A program made the translations under genes and the position numbers. From Typha latifolia (lineage: Eukaryota > Streptophyta > Magnoliopsida > Poales > Typhaceae), in assembly GCA_019914945.1 (NCBI GenBank), contig CM034104.1, forward strand, positions 3,226,501-3,290,500: a stretch of 64,000 nt of DNA, written 5' to 3'. This document shows positions 27,786 to 38,500 of the stretch, one piece after another (positions within the stretch are counted from its first letter, which is position 1; each line of letters starts with the position of its first letter). Under the pieces are notes generated by a model that was given only the letters and a program-made list of their open reading frames with translations, ran no database searches and had not been told where the DNA came from.

Positions 27786-28622
27786 TTTTTCCTTGTTTTC
27801 TGCAATGCCTTATGGGTAGGCTTTCCCTCTCCTTCCCGGAAGAAGGAATTCTTTCTCGGGTCAGATCAATGTAGAACATCAGAAGTAATAAGAGTTGTGG
27901 TATCACTTATTTGAATGATCAAATTGGTAGTGTAGATAGAGGGCAACTCATGCCTGTTGTGCCAAAAAGTTAAGATTTTTTCTTTCTTTGTGTAGTTTAA
28001 TTCAAGCTTTCTTTCTGGTTATCTCATCTTTCCCCCTCAGATTTCATCTCATAACAGTCAATGCTGTTACTTGTTGAATTGGGTATTATAAATAGATGAC
28101 ATATTTAGACTTCTTATGTGAAAAAGGTACCAGAAAAATATCGAGAATGTTCAGTTTCTTTCTCTGGTTTAATTTAAGCTTTTTCTAGGTAATCTAAAGC
28201 TCCCATCTTTCCCTCTTCTCTCTTTGGAAATCTCCTCCTGTTCTTGATTTCTTGGATTGAGATCTTTATCTATGGACTACTTGACATATTTTCCCTATTG
28301 GTGAGGCAAGTGTAGCAATGTTCTCGTAATGAAGAGAGCCTTTGGCCACCAAGTTAGGTGGGGAGAAAGGATATATGAAAAAGATTCCTCGTGAAGTAAT
28401 AATAGGCGTCTGAGCTTTCAAAAATATACCTTAAAACAGAGTTTTCAATATATCAAAAACAGGAGGTGAAAAAGATGAAGTACCAATTCTAACATGACCT
28501 TCCTTGTTTTTTCTATTATGACATCCTCAAAAAGCAATCAAAATGTTCGGTGCCATCGATGGTTGTATGTAGCTCAATATTGGTTCAGTGCTTGTTTAAG
28601 TGTTGTAGAATGCCTTTAAACT

Positions 28623-30714
28623 TCAGTTGAGTGATTGGCAGAGCTTTCTCAAAGTCACTGAGGTCCTTCTTCCTTGCTGGATCTCCTTCCCCTCCCACAG
28701 CTGACACCCATCCTTGCGGTTTATCCCATGCTTCCAGAGATAACGAGCCTCGCCTGACATAAGTACCAAAGAGCCTGGTTTCAAGTAAACAGGGATTGCC
28801 GTCGTCTTTGAACCCTCTCCCTCTAGTGCCTCCGCAGAGCCGCCATCTGGTTCTGACGGTGTAAAATGCATTACGCATGCCGATTCTAAGGAGATTATTG
28901 CAATTCCATCATCAAAGCGCAGCAGATCGACATGCGCACAAATTCCCTGCATCATAGGAAGAAAACAATTTTATGCCTACCTAGAAAGACATGCAAATCA
29001 GAGATCAGTCACCTGACTCAATTACTAATTAACAGTAGTAGCAATTATATTGTGAAGATGGCCAAGGTCAGCACAACCCCTTGCATCAAATATCTGAAAG
29101 ATACTGCAGCAGTACCTAACAAATTGCGATCCTGTTTTCCATATTAAGTTCAGGTGACTTGCATTGATGCATCTGAGATGATCGCGACTTGGTAAGAATC
29201 AAGTAAACAGCTTATAACAGCAACAAGGAAGATCAAGCTAGTTGTGTTTCAAGAAGCACTCATGGTCAGGGACCCAAACAATGGATTGATGCATTAGATT
29301 TCTTTCTCCAGTATTATCCTAAACCATAACTATATAGTAAGTTCTAGCAGACTTATGGTATAGCAATGATGCATAACTTGGCATCATAATATCTTTCGAT
29401 TATATATCTTCATGTTGGCACAACCACAAGTCTTCCCGCAGGACATGCCTTTGTGAAGAAGAAGAAGAAGAATTAAGTTCAAATGACAATACCAGTTGAA
29501 CAAGTAAGTAATAATGAGTTAATGACTAGAGTAACAATCCAGTAGACATAGCAGCTATCATAAGCAAGAAGAGAACCACAACACTTGTGCTCAGAAAGTA
29601 GAAAAAGAAACAAACAGAGAAGACTACTTATGTCGATGCCTGATATAAGAAAATTTAATGCAGAAAGTTGACAGTAGAACATTATCAGAGATCGACGAAG
29701 AGCTATTCCAAGCTGAAGATGGGTATTCAAAGAATTAAACACAAGAGTCTTAGTCTTCGCACCTCACCTGGCTCATATACGTTTCCGATAAGCTGATCAA
29801 AAAGGGGTTCCCTCCACAGCAAATCTAATGGCAAAGGACATAGTTCTTGATCTTCGTTAGTCGATGTCATGCCCGGCAGAGAGTCTATCTCACCACTACA
29901 CGCTGCTTCACGAATAAGTCTAGAAAGATCGATAGCCCACGCTGGAAGATCCCCAAATCTCATCGCCTAATCCATAACAAATCACATAAATGCCGCAGAA
30001 TTTTTAGAGGCCAAAGGATATAAAGTTTCACCTATTGATCGTATTAAAATCTCAATTGCTTTAACTATGTCATGAAACCCCCAAGACAATCAGATGAATA
30101 CTGCAGAAATTTGGAGAACCAAAGTACAAGGCTCGGTCAAAATTCATATGAATTGCTTAGATACCATGATGCCGTTTGTGCTCTCCAAAATAATAATTAT
30201 CTTACAACCAAATGGAGAGCCAAAATCAGACCTGATTGTGTGTGTCGCTGAACCATCCTTCTGCAAAATTAGAAGAGCGCAATCAAATCCGATCCATGTT
30301 AGAGCAAGATTCATAACGTTTTAGGATCAAATTGGCTTCAAGGATTGGATTCGGTAGCTTAAACGAGACGGGTGTCGTCAATTTTGACCTCGATTGATGG
30401 CAGAAAGCAGCAAAGATTGGTCCTTTTGTGAGAGGAAGTTGGGGCACGTCCACAGGCCCTTCACTCCATCCACCATTTCCCACTTTGGATGATCACGCTC
30501 TTGCGTCTGCGTATTGGAGATCAAACTTCCATCAGGACAAGGGTGGAGACTGGAGATATATATATATATATATATACACAGATTTGAGATAGAAATAGAA
30601 TCGAACAGGGAGGAAAGAGGAGTCGGCGGCGATATGGGTCTCCTCCTCGCTTTCCGAGGATTCTCCGAAGGCTTCTACCAGAGCGCGTCTCTGGAAATCG
30701 GCGTCGTCTTCCAT
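28623..30714 (-). CDS. AlkB-like 2-oxoglutarate/Fe(II)-dependent dioxygenase
   Basis: Predicted nucleic-acid or protein demethylase of the AlkB superfamily. Minus-strand exons: 30714-30580, 30506-30389, 30260-30232, 29966-29763 and 28946-28623; 269 aa. The N-terminus is acidic (MEDDADFQRRALVEAFGES, SESEEE). Exon 2 gives WEMVDGVKGLWTCPNFLS, the segment before the fold; exons 3-4 give GWFSDTHNQAMRFGDLPAWA. The core follows: NVYEPGEGICAHVD holds the iron-binding HxD (H167, D169), the distal histidine is H235 in LWKHGINR, and R256xxxxxR262 (GRRTSVTLR) matches the 2OG/substrate arginines. The exon 4 donor after GGTGAG restores the PGEGI motif seen in AlkB homologues. A long insert (about residues 193-212, Gly/Glu-rich) separates strands. 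The exon 1/2 border uses a 73-base intron with a TA microsatellite at its donor and is the least certain part. The exact ALKBH subclass is not resolved. Confidence 0.85.
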
Positions 30715-31203
30715 CTACCCGGCGGCAACACGGCGACAAGAGATCGGGTTCTCTTTTTTCCGTGCATACCCCTCGGAAGACCTTATTTTGTTTGTATAAT
30801 ATTTATATGTAAAATCACTTTGAACTTTTGCATCGTTTCCTTTACTTCTTTCTTTTATAACTACGAGTTAAAATCTAAAGCAGTTATAATTAAGATAATA
30901 AAAATGCCCAGAGTTAGTCCGGTTGAGTTTAATATCATCGAATTCAGATCCAGATCAAAAATTTTATTCGAATCTAACTTAGTTGACCATATCCTAGATC
31001 CATTAGAAGGCAACTTTAGATAAAAGGCCTTCTGCTAAATGTTTAAAGAAAACAAAAGGAGTTTGATCACTGAGTTTGGAGGGCAAAAATTAAGCTCATG
31101 CATAAATGTCCATCCCCTGCCTAGACTTGAATTACATTTTAGGACAAAGGACGACGACTTCTCCTCGGCCGACAAAAGCTAGGTGCTCTTTGTAGAAATA
31201 ATC
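30715..31203. other. Upstream region of the AlkB-like gene / 3' flank of LRX
   Basis: Contains the promoter side of the minus-strand AlkB-like gene and the 3' flank of the minus-strand LRX gene. No TATA box is obvious. An open frame read on the plus strand across 30514-31023 is antisense to exon 1 and has no recognisable domain. Confidence 0.45.
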
Positions 31204-33354
31204 TTAGTAGCCTTGGAAGACGGGTGGAGGCGGTGATGCATAATTAGTTGGGAGGACCGGGGGGAGAAAGTCAACTTCTGGAGGCGGAGGAGAGGCAACA
31301 AGGACGGGAGGAGGTGGTGATGATGGTGGCGGTGGGTAGATCGGTGGAGGGGAGGAGACTGGTGATGGAGGAGAGGCGGTAGGCGGGGGAGGAGAGTTCG
31401 TCAGTGGTGGCAATGGTGGGTAGATCGGTGGAGGGGAGAAGACTGGTGACGGAGGAGAGGCGATAGGCGGGGGAGGAGAGTTCGCCAGCGGTGGTGGTGG
31501 TGACGAGTAGACTAGGGATGGTGGCGGTGTTTGTAGCACTAGTGGGGGAGGTGAGGTGACCAGAGGTGGTGGTGCCTGTAACACTAGCGGAGGAGGTGAG
31601 ATGACCGGAGGAGGTGGTGAATGTACCACCGGTGGGGGAGATGAAGTGACCGGAGGAGGCGGCGAGTGCACCAATGGTGGGGGAAGTGAGGTGACTGGAG
31701 GAGGCGTGTGTACCACTGGTAGAGGAGGTGAGATGATCGAAAGTGGCGGTGAGTAGACCGGAAGAGGTGGAGAATTTACGACCGGTGGTGGTGGTGAGTA
31801 GATTTGAGGAGGAGTGTAAGTTGATGGTGGCGGTGAGGTGATTGGTGTTGGAGGTGAAGGAGCTTGGACAGGAGGTGGTGGAGAGTGCACTGGTGTAGTA
31901 GGTGATGCAGAGTTATGCCATGGTGGTGGTGGGAATTGGGTTAGAGTTGGAGTTGGGGTAGGCGAAACAATTGGCTTTGGAGTTGGCCTAGGGGATGGTG
32001 CAATTGGTGCAATTGGTACAATTGGTACGAGTGTCGATGGAGTCGGCACTGGCTTTGGAGCCAAGTTAGGTGATGGTGTCACTGGTACTGGTACAGATGG
32101 AGTTGGAGTTACTGGCTTTGGAGTGGGCTTTGGAAAAGGAGCTGAGGGACTTGGCGATGAGCCACATCTAGATCGGCTGCAATCAACAGGTTGACTCACC
32201 ACAGGCTTACAAGTTGTTGCCAACTTCTGCCAAGGCCTAGCATCATTGGCCAAGCAATTGTTCTTATCATCAAACACAACCATAGGCCTCGACGATGGCA
32301 TGCACTCAGCTGCTTCCCCGTTGAAGTAGTTATTCGAGAAGGTGAAGTTGGCCAAATTGGACAACTTGCAAATGCTTTCTAAGATAACGCCGGTAAGAAG
32401 ATTGTTACCGATGTCTAACTGTTCGATCTTAACCAGCCCGGCGAAGCTCCTCGGGAGCATGCCGCTGAGCCCATTGGAGCTCACGTCAAGGACGGTCACA
32501 TTGGCGAGCACTCCAAGCTCAGCTGGCAGGCACCCAGAAAGGTCATTGTTTATGAGGACAAGCTCATTAAGTGTCATCACCATTCGACCAACGCTATTTG
32601 GGATGCAGCCGCCAAGCTTGTTATTTGCAAGAACAATCACCGACGCAGTGGAATTCCCGATGTTTTCTGGGATGCCGAACGAGAATCGATTATCATTGAG
32701 GAAGATGGCATCGAGCGGCTTGTCGAAAATCTCCGGCGGGAGGGGCCCCTCGAAGTCGTTGAATCGAAGATCAAGGTACCGGAGCGCGGGGAGGCCAATG
32801 ACAACCCTTGGGAATAGGCCCACGAACCGGTTGTTGCTGACGTCAAGCTCACCAAGGAGCGTGAGCCGGGAAAAGCTGTTTGGAATGACACCACAAAAGC
32901 GGTTGGAATTGATGTGGAATAAGGCGATGTCAGTGAGGAGGCCGAGCTCTACGGGGAGGTAGCCGGCGATGTCTGCGCCATTCAAATCCACTCCTGCGAC
33001 GACATCGAGGGAAGGGTTGTCGAGTGCCGGGGTACAAAACACTCCATTATATGAGCAGACTTCTGCACCGACCCAATTGCCGGTGAAATTGGAAGGGTCA
33101 GAATAAATTGCCTGCTTCCACGCCTGGAGGGCGATATAGGCACGACGAAGACGGGGGTTGGTGAAATGGATATTAGTTTTGACGTTGAATTCGAAATCAT
33201 CGGGAAGGTCACCGTCTCTCGCAGTAAGGGTCAGGAGCTGGCGGCCGGCGATAACCGAGGCCTCGGCGTCGGTCAAGGCCGAAGCCAGGCAGAGAAGGGA
33301 GAAAGATAAAAGGAGGAGACATGAAAGAGAGCGAGAGCCGCCAAAGGCCTCCAT
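31204..33354 (-). CDS. LRX: Leucine-rich repeat extensin (LRX) cell-wall protein
   Basis: Chimeric cell-wall protein: the LRR part binds signalling peptides of the RALF type and the extensin part anchors it in the wall, linking wall state to cell growth. Intronless; 716 aa from the ATG at 33354. In-frame sequence ten codons further upstream starts only at TTG and was not used. Residues 1-27 are a signal peptide (MEAFGGSRSL, then LLLLSFSLLCLASA). The N-terminal cap has NWVGAEVCSYNGVFC, LRRs run from about 110 to 355 (for example LRYLDLRFNDFEGPLP, LDVSSNGLSGMLP), and a Cys-rich hinge (about 376-398, with DCSRSRCGS) follows. The extensin tail has TP/KP repeats and then SPPPP, SPPP and VHSPPPPV repeats with a few Tyr (YTPPQIYSPPPP), ending ASPPPPVFQGY. 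The tail is a normal full-length one. The gene is more GC-rich than its flanks. Confidence 0.93.
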   Translation of the reverse strand: MEAFGGSRSLSCLLLLSFSLLCLASALTDAEASVIAGRQLLTLTARDGDLPDDFEFNVKTNIHFTNPRLRRAYIALQAWKQAIYSDPSNFTGNWVGAEVCSYNGVFCTPALDNPSLDVVAGVDLNGADIAGYLPVELGLLTDIALFHINSNRFCGVIPNSFSRLTLLGELDVSNNRFVGLFPRVVIGLPALRYLDLRFNDFEGPLPPEIFDKPLDAIFLNDNRFSFGIPENIGNSTASVIVLANNKLGGCIPNSVGRMVMTLNELVLINNDLSGCLPAELGVLANVTVLDVSSNGLSGMLPRSFAGLVKIEQLDIGNNLLTGVILESICKLSNLANFTFSNNYFNGEAAECMPSSRPMVVFDDKNNCLANDARPWQKLATTCKPVVSQPVDCSRSRCGSSPSPSAPFPKPTPKPVTPTPSVPVPVTPSPNLAPKPVPTPSTLVPIVPIAPIAPSPRPTPKPIVSPTPTPTLTQFPPPPWHNSASPTTPVHSPPPPVQAPSPPTPITSPPPSTYTPPQIYSPPPPVVNSPPLPVYSPPLSIISPPLPVVHTPPPVTSLPPPLVHSPPPPVTSSPPPVVHSPPPPVISPPPLVLQAPPPLVTSPPPLVLQTPPPSLVYSSPPPPLANSPPPPIASPPSPVFSPPPIYPPLPPLTNSPPPPTASPPSPVSSPPPIYPPPPSSPPPPVLVASPPPPEVDFLPPVLPTNYASPPPPVFQGY

Positions 33355-33428
33355 GCTGGTAATGACCAACCCTGGAGAGCCCAAGGCTGCTGCTAATAGA
33401 CGGGGGAAAGTAGGGAGAGGTTGGTTGG

Positions 33429-33437
33429 TATTATAGA
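33429..33437 (-). promoter_or_regulatory. Possible TATA box of LRX
   Basis: On the minus strand CTATAATAC lies about 75-85 bases before the LRX ATG, preceded by CATCT and followed by the CCAACCAACC leader-like stretch. The spacing allows a short 5' leader. Confidence 0.4.
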
Positions 33438-33439
33438 GA

Positions 33440-35396
33440 TGTTTGTGGAGGGTCTTGAATGGCTCTCCTTGGAGTGAGGAGGGGAGTTGGTTACTTTTGG
33501 TTGGTGTTTCATTACTTCTCGTCCAATTAGCGGCGAGAATTCGTGGGACCCAACGGATCCTATTGTAGCTAATGATTTTATAATAGGCAAAGTAGAGCTG
33601 GAGAAATCAAACCGAATCGAAGTCGACTTCCTTCTATTTGAAGAGACACCTATTCTTCTAATAAATTAAACCTAATTCTCTAAAAAAATGTCTTCCTAAG
33701 TCATCTGACAAACTATTATCCTTATCTTAATATTTATTAGCTTTCATGAAGGTATAATGCTAGATTACAGATTCAATAACTATGGAGAAAGGCCATTGAG
33801 ATACCCCAAAAGTAGTTGTTTGATTAAGGATTTAATAACTATAGAGCATGGCAATTGAAACCCATAATCTTTTTTGGATTAATTATCTCTAAACCCCTGA
33901 TTACTGCTTATTTTCATAACATAGCACGTCGACTTTTTTAACGATAGAAAACATTGAAAATGTATCTTTTTTTGTTAGATGTCTGTCGATTTATCTATTA
34001 GAAGATGTCACCTGATCAATTTTAGATTCTTACTTTAATTAAGACGGACATGATTTTTTAGGTAATACAAATTTACCTTTCTACCAAAAAAAAAAAATCA
34101 TTATCTTTTAAAAAAAATTGCCCTCTATCTTTGTGTATATTTGAGCTGTAGCATGTAGGGAAAATGAGATAGTTTAATAGATTATGAGATTAGGAAGGAA
34201 TTAATAAATTTATGGATGCTACTAGGACTAGGGTTTCTCCTAAATAAGATTGGGGGATTCTTGCAGAATTTAAGATGGTAATAGTTCCAAGGTTATCATA
34301 CTTTTGGTGGCTAGTGGTCAACCTATAATGAAGTCATTAGTTTTGATCTTAAATAGATGTGTATATAAATTAAATATGAGTCGAATAATAAATCAAATCT
34401 AAATCCTTGTCTATATTCATATCCAGATGCCAATCCTTTTTTTTTTTTTTAAATCCTATTGCATTTAAATATATATCTAGGTCAAATAGAAATTTGGTAA
34501 CTATATTCGATATTTTTCGAATACAGAATCTTGTCAAATCTAATATTATCCGACCCTTTTCATCGTAGATGTAGTTCCATTTTGGATATGCTTATATACT
34601 TAGGACTCCTTAATTTTTAGGTTGAATTAAAATTTATCGTATGAATATCTAATCATAGATGGATTGTTATTGGTATTGTTATTCTACCGTGACTTGGGCT
34701 TTACATCACATAATCGTTTTCTTTTCACTGTTTTTTTAAATGAAATAATTATACCTAGAAAGAAATAAAGCACTAATAATAACACTAATGAGTGTATCTC
34801 TCTCAATCTTAGAAGACTCTACTTTCCGTCGAGGCTCTGTCCATAAATTCTCTCACCAAAGCCACTCTTTGTCTTCACCGAGCATCTCCTCCTCTCTCCC
34901 TCCTGTCTCTTTGTCAAACTGGCGGCTCTAATCCTCGTCGTCGCCTCTGCTACTCTGCTCTCCAACAAGTGAGGACTGAACCCTCCGCTCGGTGACAAAG
35001 AAAAAGTTTGATTATTTTGACGAGGTCAAAGTAATGATGAACTCTAACGATCTGTCCTAAGTAATGAATGTTAATATTAGGAATAAAAAATAAAATAAAA
35101 AGATTGCACGTTCCTATGTAATGAATTGGAATAATTATATTTAGCTATTAAACTATCACAATTTTTTATATATATCTCAGCCTTTTTTATTTTTATACGT
35201 GGACTCTCTGAATTAAGAAAAATATTTACATAAACTAAGGTAATTACATTTTTGACCTTTCACTAAGAAATTTCTTAGTTCGGAAGTCTCCGTTCTTTAA
35301 AAAAAAAGGTTGAGGGGTTGTACCTGAAAATGGTAATAGTTTAGGTGACTAAGTGTAATTAACACTAATAACTATATATTTCTTAGCCCACTCTCT
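33440..35396. other. Intergenic between the divergent LRX and PMS1 genes
   Basis: Upstream DNA of both genes (LRX minus, PMS1 plus). Mostly AT-rich; a CT-rich, GC-balanced patch at about 34795-34990 could be an old leader or gene remnant but shows no intact frame. A MITE at 35131-35362 abuts the PMS1 promoter. Confidence 0.5.
35131..35362. mobile_element. MITE in the PMS1 promoter region
   Basis: The left end ATAATTATATTTAG with TTAAACTATCACAATTTT and the reverse complement of the right end, TTAATTACACTTAG with CTAAACTATTACCATTTT, form imperfect inverted repeats around about 230 bp. The outer element at about 49236-50016 has the same termini, so this is one family. Confidence 0.55.
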
Positions 35397-35408
35397 TTTG
35401 GCGCCAAA
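35397..35408. promoter_or_regulatory. E2F/DP binding site in the PMS1 promoter
   Basis: TTTGGCGCCAAA is a perfect 12-bp palindrome containing the E2F consensus (TTTSGCGC) on both strands, about 190 bases before the PMS1 ATG. It predicts expression in late G1/S phase, as for many replication and repair genes. Confidence 0.7.
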
Positions 35409-35416
35409 TAGGGTTT
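35409..35416. promoter_or_regulatory. Telo-box next to the E2F site
   Basis: TAGGGTTT (reverse complement AAACCCTA) directly follows the E2F palindrome. A similar TAGGGTTT lies again at about 35527-35534. Telo-boxes near the start of plant genes for dividing cells are a known pattern. Confidence 0.6.
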
Positions 35417-35597
35417 CTTCTCCTCTCCTCCAATCCACGGTTTTCGCCCTAAATTTTCTTCTCTAAATTAAGTTCGATCCTCCCAGTTCCAGGTACAAAA
35501 AGATCCCATCTTTCTCTCAATCTTATAGGGTTTCCGCGCCATGGCCCTAAAATTTAGGAGATACGGACATGTGATTTTTTTCTTGAAAGAAGATTAG

Positions 35598-38500
35598 ATG
35601 GGGAATGGAAGCGATTCGCCGGCCATCAAAGCCATCAACAGGGCGGCGATTCACAGAATTTGCTCGGGTCAAGTTATTTTAGATCTCTCGTCTGCTGTGA
35701 AGGAGTTGGTGGAGAATAGTTTGGATGCGGGTGCGACCAGTATCGAGATAAGTCTCAAGGAGTACGGCGAGGAGTGTTTTAAAGTTATAGACAATGGTTT
35801 TGGGATCTCCCCTACTAATTTCCAGGTATTTTCTTTTGTGTATTTTTTTCGAGTGCAGTTTGTTGTTTCTTATAATGCTAAAGGTTGTCCTTTTACGGAT
35901 TATGAAGTGTAAGATATATGATACGCATGATGCTGTCTTGGTCTCTGGGGTTGTTTGTTTAGTGGATCAGGTTAAGGCTTTGAGAATTTGGTCCAAGCAC
36001 AATTTATTTAGACTCTAAGATCAGCTTAGCTGTTGATTTCCGTGGTCTGGGTTGGACCTCTTTTGGTTGTAACTTTTGTTGTCATAAAGGACGTTTTAGC
36101 GTGAAGATTGAACTCTCTGATGTTTTTCCTTACGAATTTTGTGGGGCCACCTTGCTATGTATGATTGATCGCTTATGGTTGGACCTAACTACTGATTTTC
36201 ATATGAATTGTGGATGCCAACTTACTTATTAGTGCTCGATGGAAATTGGAGGCTATTTGGTTGATTTTTTTATTTTCTATTTGAAATGTCTTCTTAGTAT
36301 TCTGTTAGTGAGCTGGGAGAGGTCAATTTTATTCTTTCATGTTGCTTTGTTATTACACTCTGTGAAAGATTCACCAGGAAAGGTCTGCTTGGAATAGTTG
36401 TTACCTCTTCATGGCTCAAGTGGGACTTTATTCATATGGTTGTAGACATTGTTATGCATGTTAGTATCTAATGAAAAAAGAAGAGATTTCTATAAATCTT
36501 GACACAGTAAGAAAAGAACTTTATGTTAATTAGACCATTCCAAGATCTATTTGTCTGCTCTGCAATAAATTAACTCATCAAAGACCTTCATGAGGACTTC
36601 ATAAGTATTTGTATTTCCGCCTTGGTACAGGTCTACCATTAGTTAATACCTCAAAGTGAGTATAGCATTGGCTGATACTTGATAGTGTGTTAGTAAAGAT
36701 TTTAAAATGAAGCTACTCATATCAGAAGTTAAATGGGACTTCAAAGTTGTTTACTTAATGACTGATAAAAAAATCCAAATCATAATTGAAGTACTTCCAT
36801 TTACTGTAGTAATAAATATAGTAGCTGCCAGCCTGCCAGACTTTCAGTTGAGATGTTAACAATGTTGTGATTCAGATCATGATCAACAACTTCTCTTGAG
36901 CTCTTTTATTTCATGTTATACTGCATGCCATTATCCATCGCTCCTATCTTTTATTTGTAGTATATGGTTATTAAATTCATCTTTATTCTTGTTTCATTGA
37001 TTTAAAATTTAATAAGTTCATCTCAAAGAAAATATTAATCTCTTATAAATTTAATAGTTTTTTTTTATCATTATGTGGCCATTTTTGTTAAAAGAAGATC
37101 CTCTATTTCTTTCACCCATTCACTATATGGCTTATATTGTCAGTAATTATTTACTTGACTACTGCAGTTCCTTGCTCTTAAGCATCATACATCCAAAATA
37201 TCAGATTTTTCTGATCTACATTCTTTGACAACTTTTGGCTTCCGAGGAGAGGCACTAAGTTCACTTTGTGCACTGGGGAAATTGTCTATAGAAACAAGAA
37301 CAAAAACTGAGCATGTTGGGACACATTTGGACTTTGACCATTCTGGAGTAGTGACTTCTGAGAGAAAAACTGCACGGCAAGTTGGAACTACTGTGTCTGT
37401 TGAGAAATTATTTTCAACTTTGCCGGTACGAAGTAAAGAATTTAGCAGGAATATTCGGCGGGAGTATGGCAAGCTACTTTCTTTATTGAATGTAAGATTG
37501 CTTCTCTCTCTAGAGTCTAGATCACTGAAGGAACTAATTGATTGCATTATCACTGTATATACAATATTGTTAGTTTTCATTAGTTTTTTTATGACAGTTT
37601 TAGTATTTTCACTGTATTTCAGTGCACTGGCTGGATGTCCTGTATCTCTTTTGAGATTTTCTTTTTCCACTAAAATTGTTTCTTCCTGGTCAATGCTTCT
37701 GTTAAAATCTGCTCAACTCATTTGTACTGATTGCATTTGATCCTTTTCCCCTGTATTAGGCTTATGCTCTAATTTCCAAAGGGGTCAGATTACTTTGCAC
37801 CAATACAACTGGTAAGAACTCAAAATCGCTAGTGCTGAAAACTCAAGGAAGCAGCTCATTAAAAGACAATATCATAACTGTATTTGGTTTAAACACCTTC
37901 CAGTGCTTGGAACCGCTGAGTTTGAGCATATCAGAAGGATGCACAATTGAAGGTTATCTTTCTAAGCCTGGATATGGTAGTGGTCGTAATTTGGGAGACA
38001 GGCAGTTCTTTTATGTAAATGGGAGACCGGTTGATATGCCAAAGATCAGCAAAGTTATTAATGAATTATACAAAAGCTCAAATTCCAAACAATATCCCAT
38101 TGCTATCTTGAATTTTATTATTCCAGTAGCATCCTATGATGTTAATGTTACACCTGATAAGAGGAAAATTTTCTTTTCTTCTGAAGGATCCCTTATGCTT
38201 TCCATACGAAATGCTATAGAGAGAATTTACTCTCCTCATCAATGTAGCTATTCTGTTAACACTATTGACAATCCTAAGAAAGGGGAAATTATTGTAGATG
38301 GATCTAGTGAAGATGAAGATCCCTTAGCAATATGTGAATTATCATCACTTAAAGGAGGGGTGCAGTTACAATTGGCATCTAACAACAGTCTGGTTTCACC
38401 CAAGGAGACTGACACTGTTTTACATGGATCTTGTCAAGATGAAGATTCAAAGCAAATGCCCGACATGTACATGGATGGAATGGTCAGAGTTGTTCATGCT

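Larger units (their letters stand above)
26437..28622. other. Intergenic between the EF-Ts gene and the AlkB-like gene (3' ends face each other)
   Basis: Both neighbours end into this region. It holds an intact MITE at 27009-27345 and the GA-rich repeat copy C with a (CT)n run at 27479-27497. Pyrimidine-rich sequence at about 27970-28250 includes a loosely duplicated motif (TTTAATTCAAGCTTTCTTTCTGG and TTTAATTTAAGCTTTTTCTAGG types). No gene is recognised. Confidence 0.5.

Noticed and set aside
31556..32962. Long plus-strand open frames rich in Gly, Thr, Ser and Arg
   Set aside because: They are antisense to the LRX gene; the Gly/Thr-rich frames mirror the proline codons of the extensin tail.
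33355..33384. Ten extra N-terminal codons for LRX
   Set aside because: The extended frame begins at TTG; the ATG at 33354 gives a normal signal peptide.
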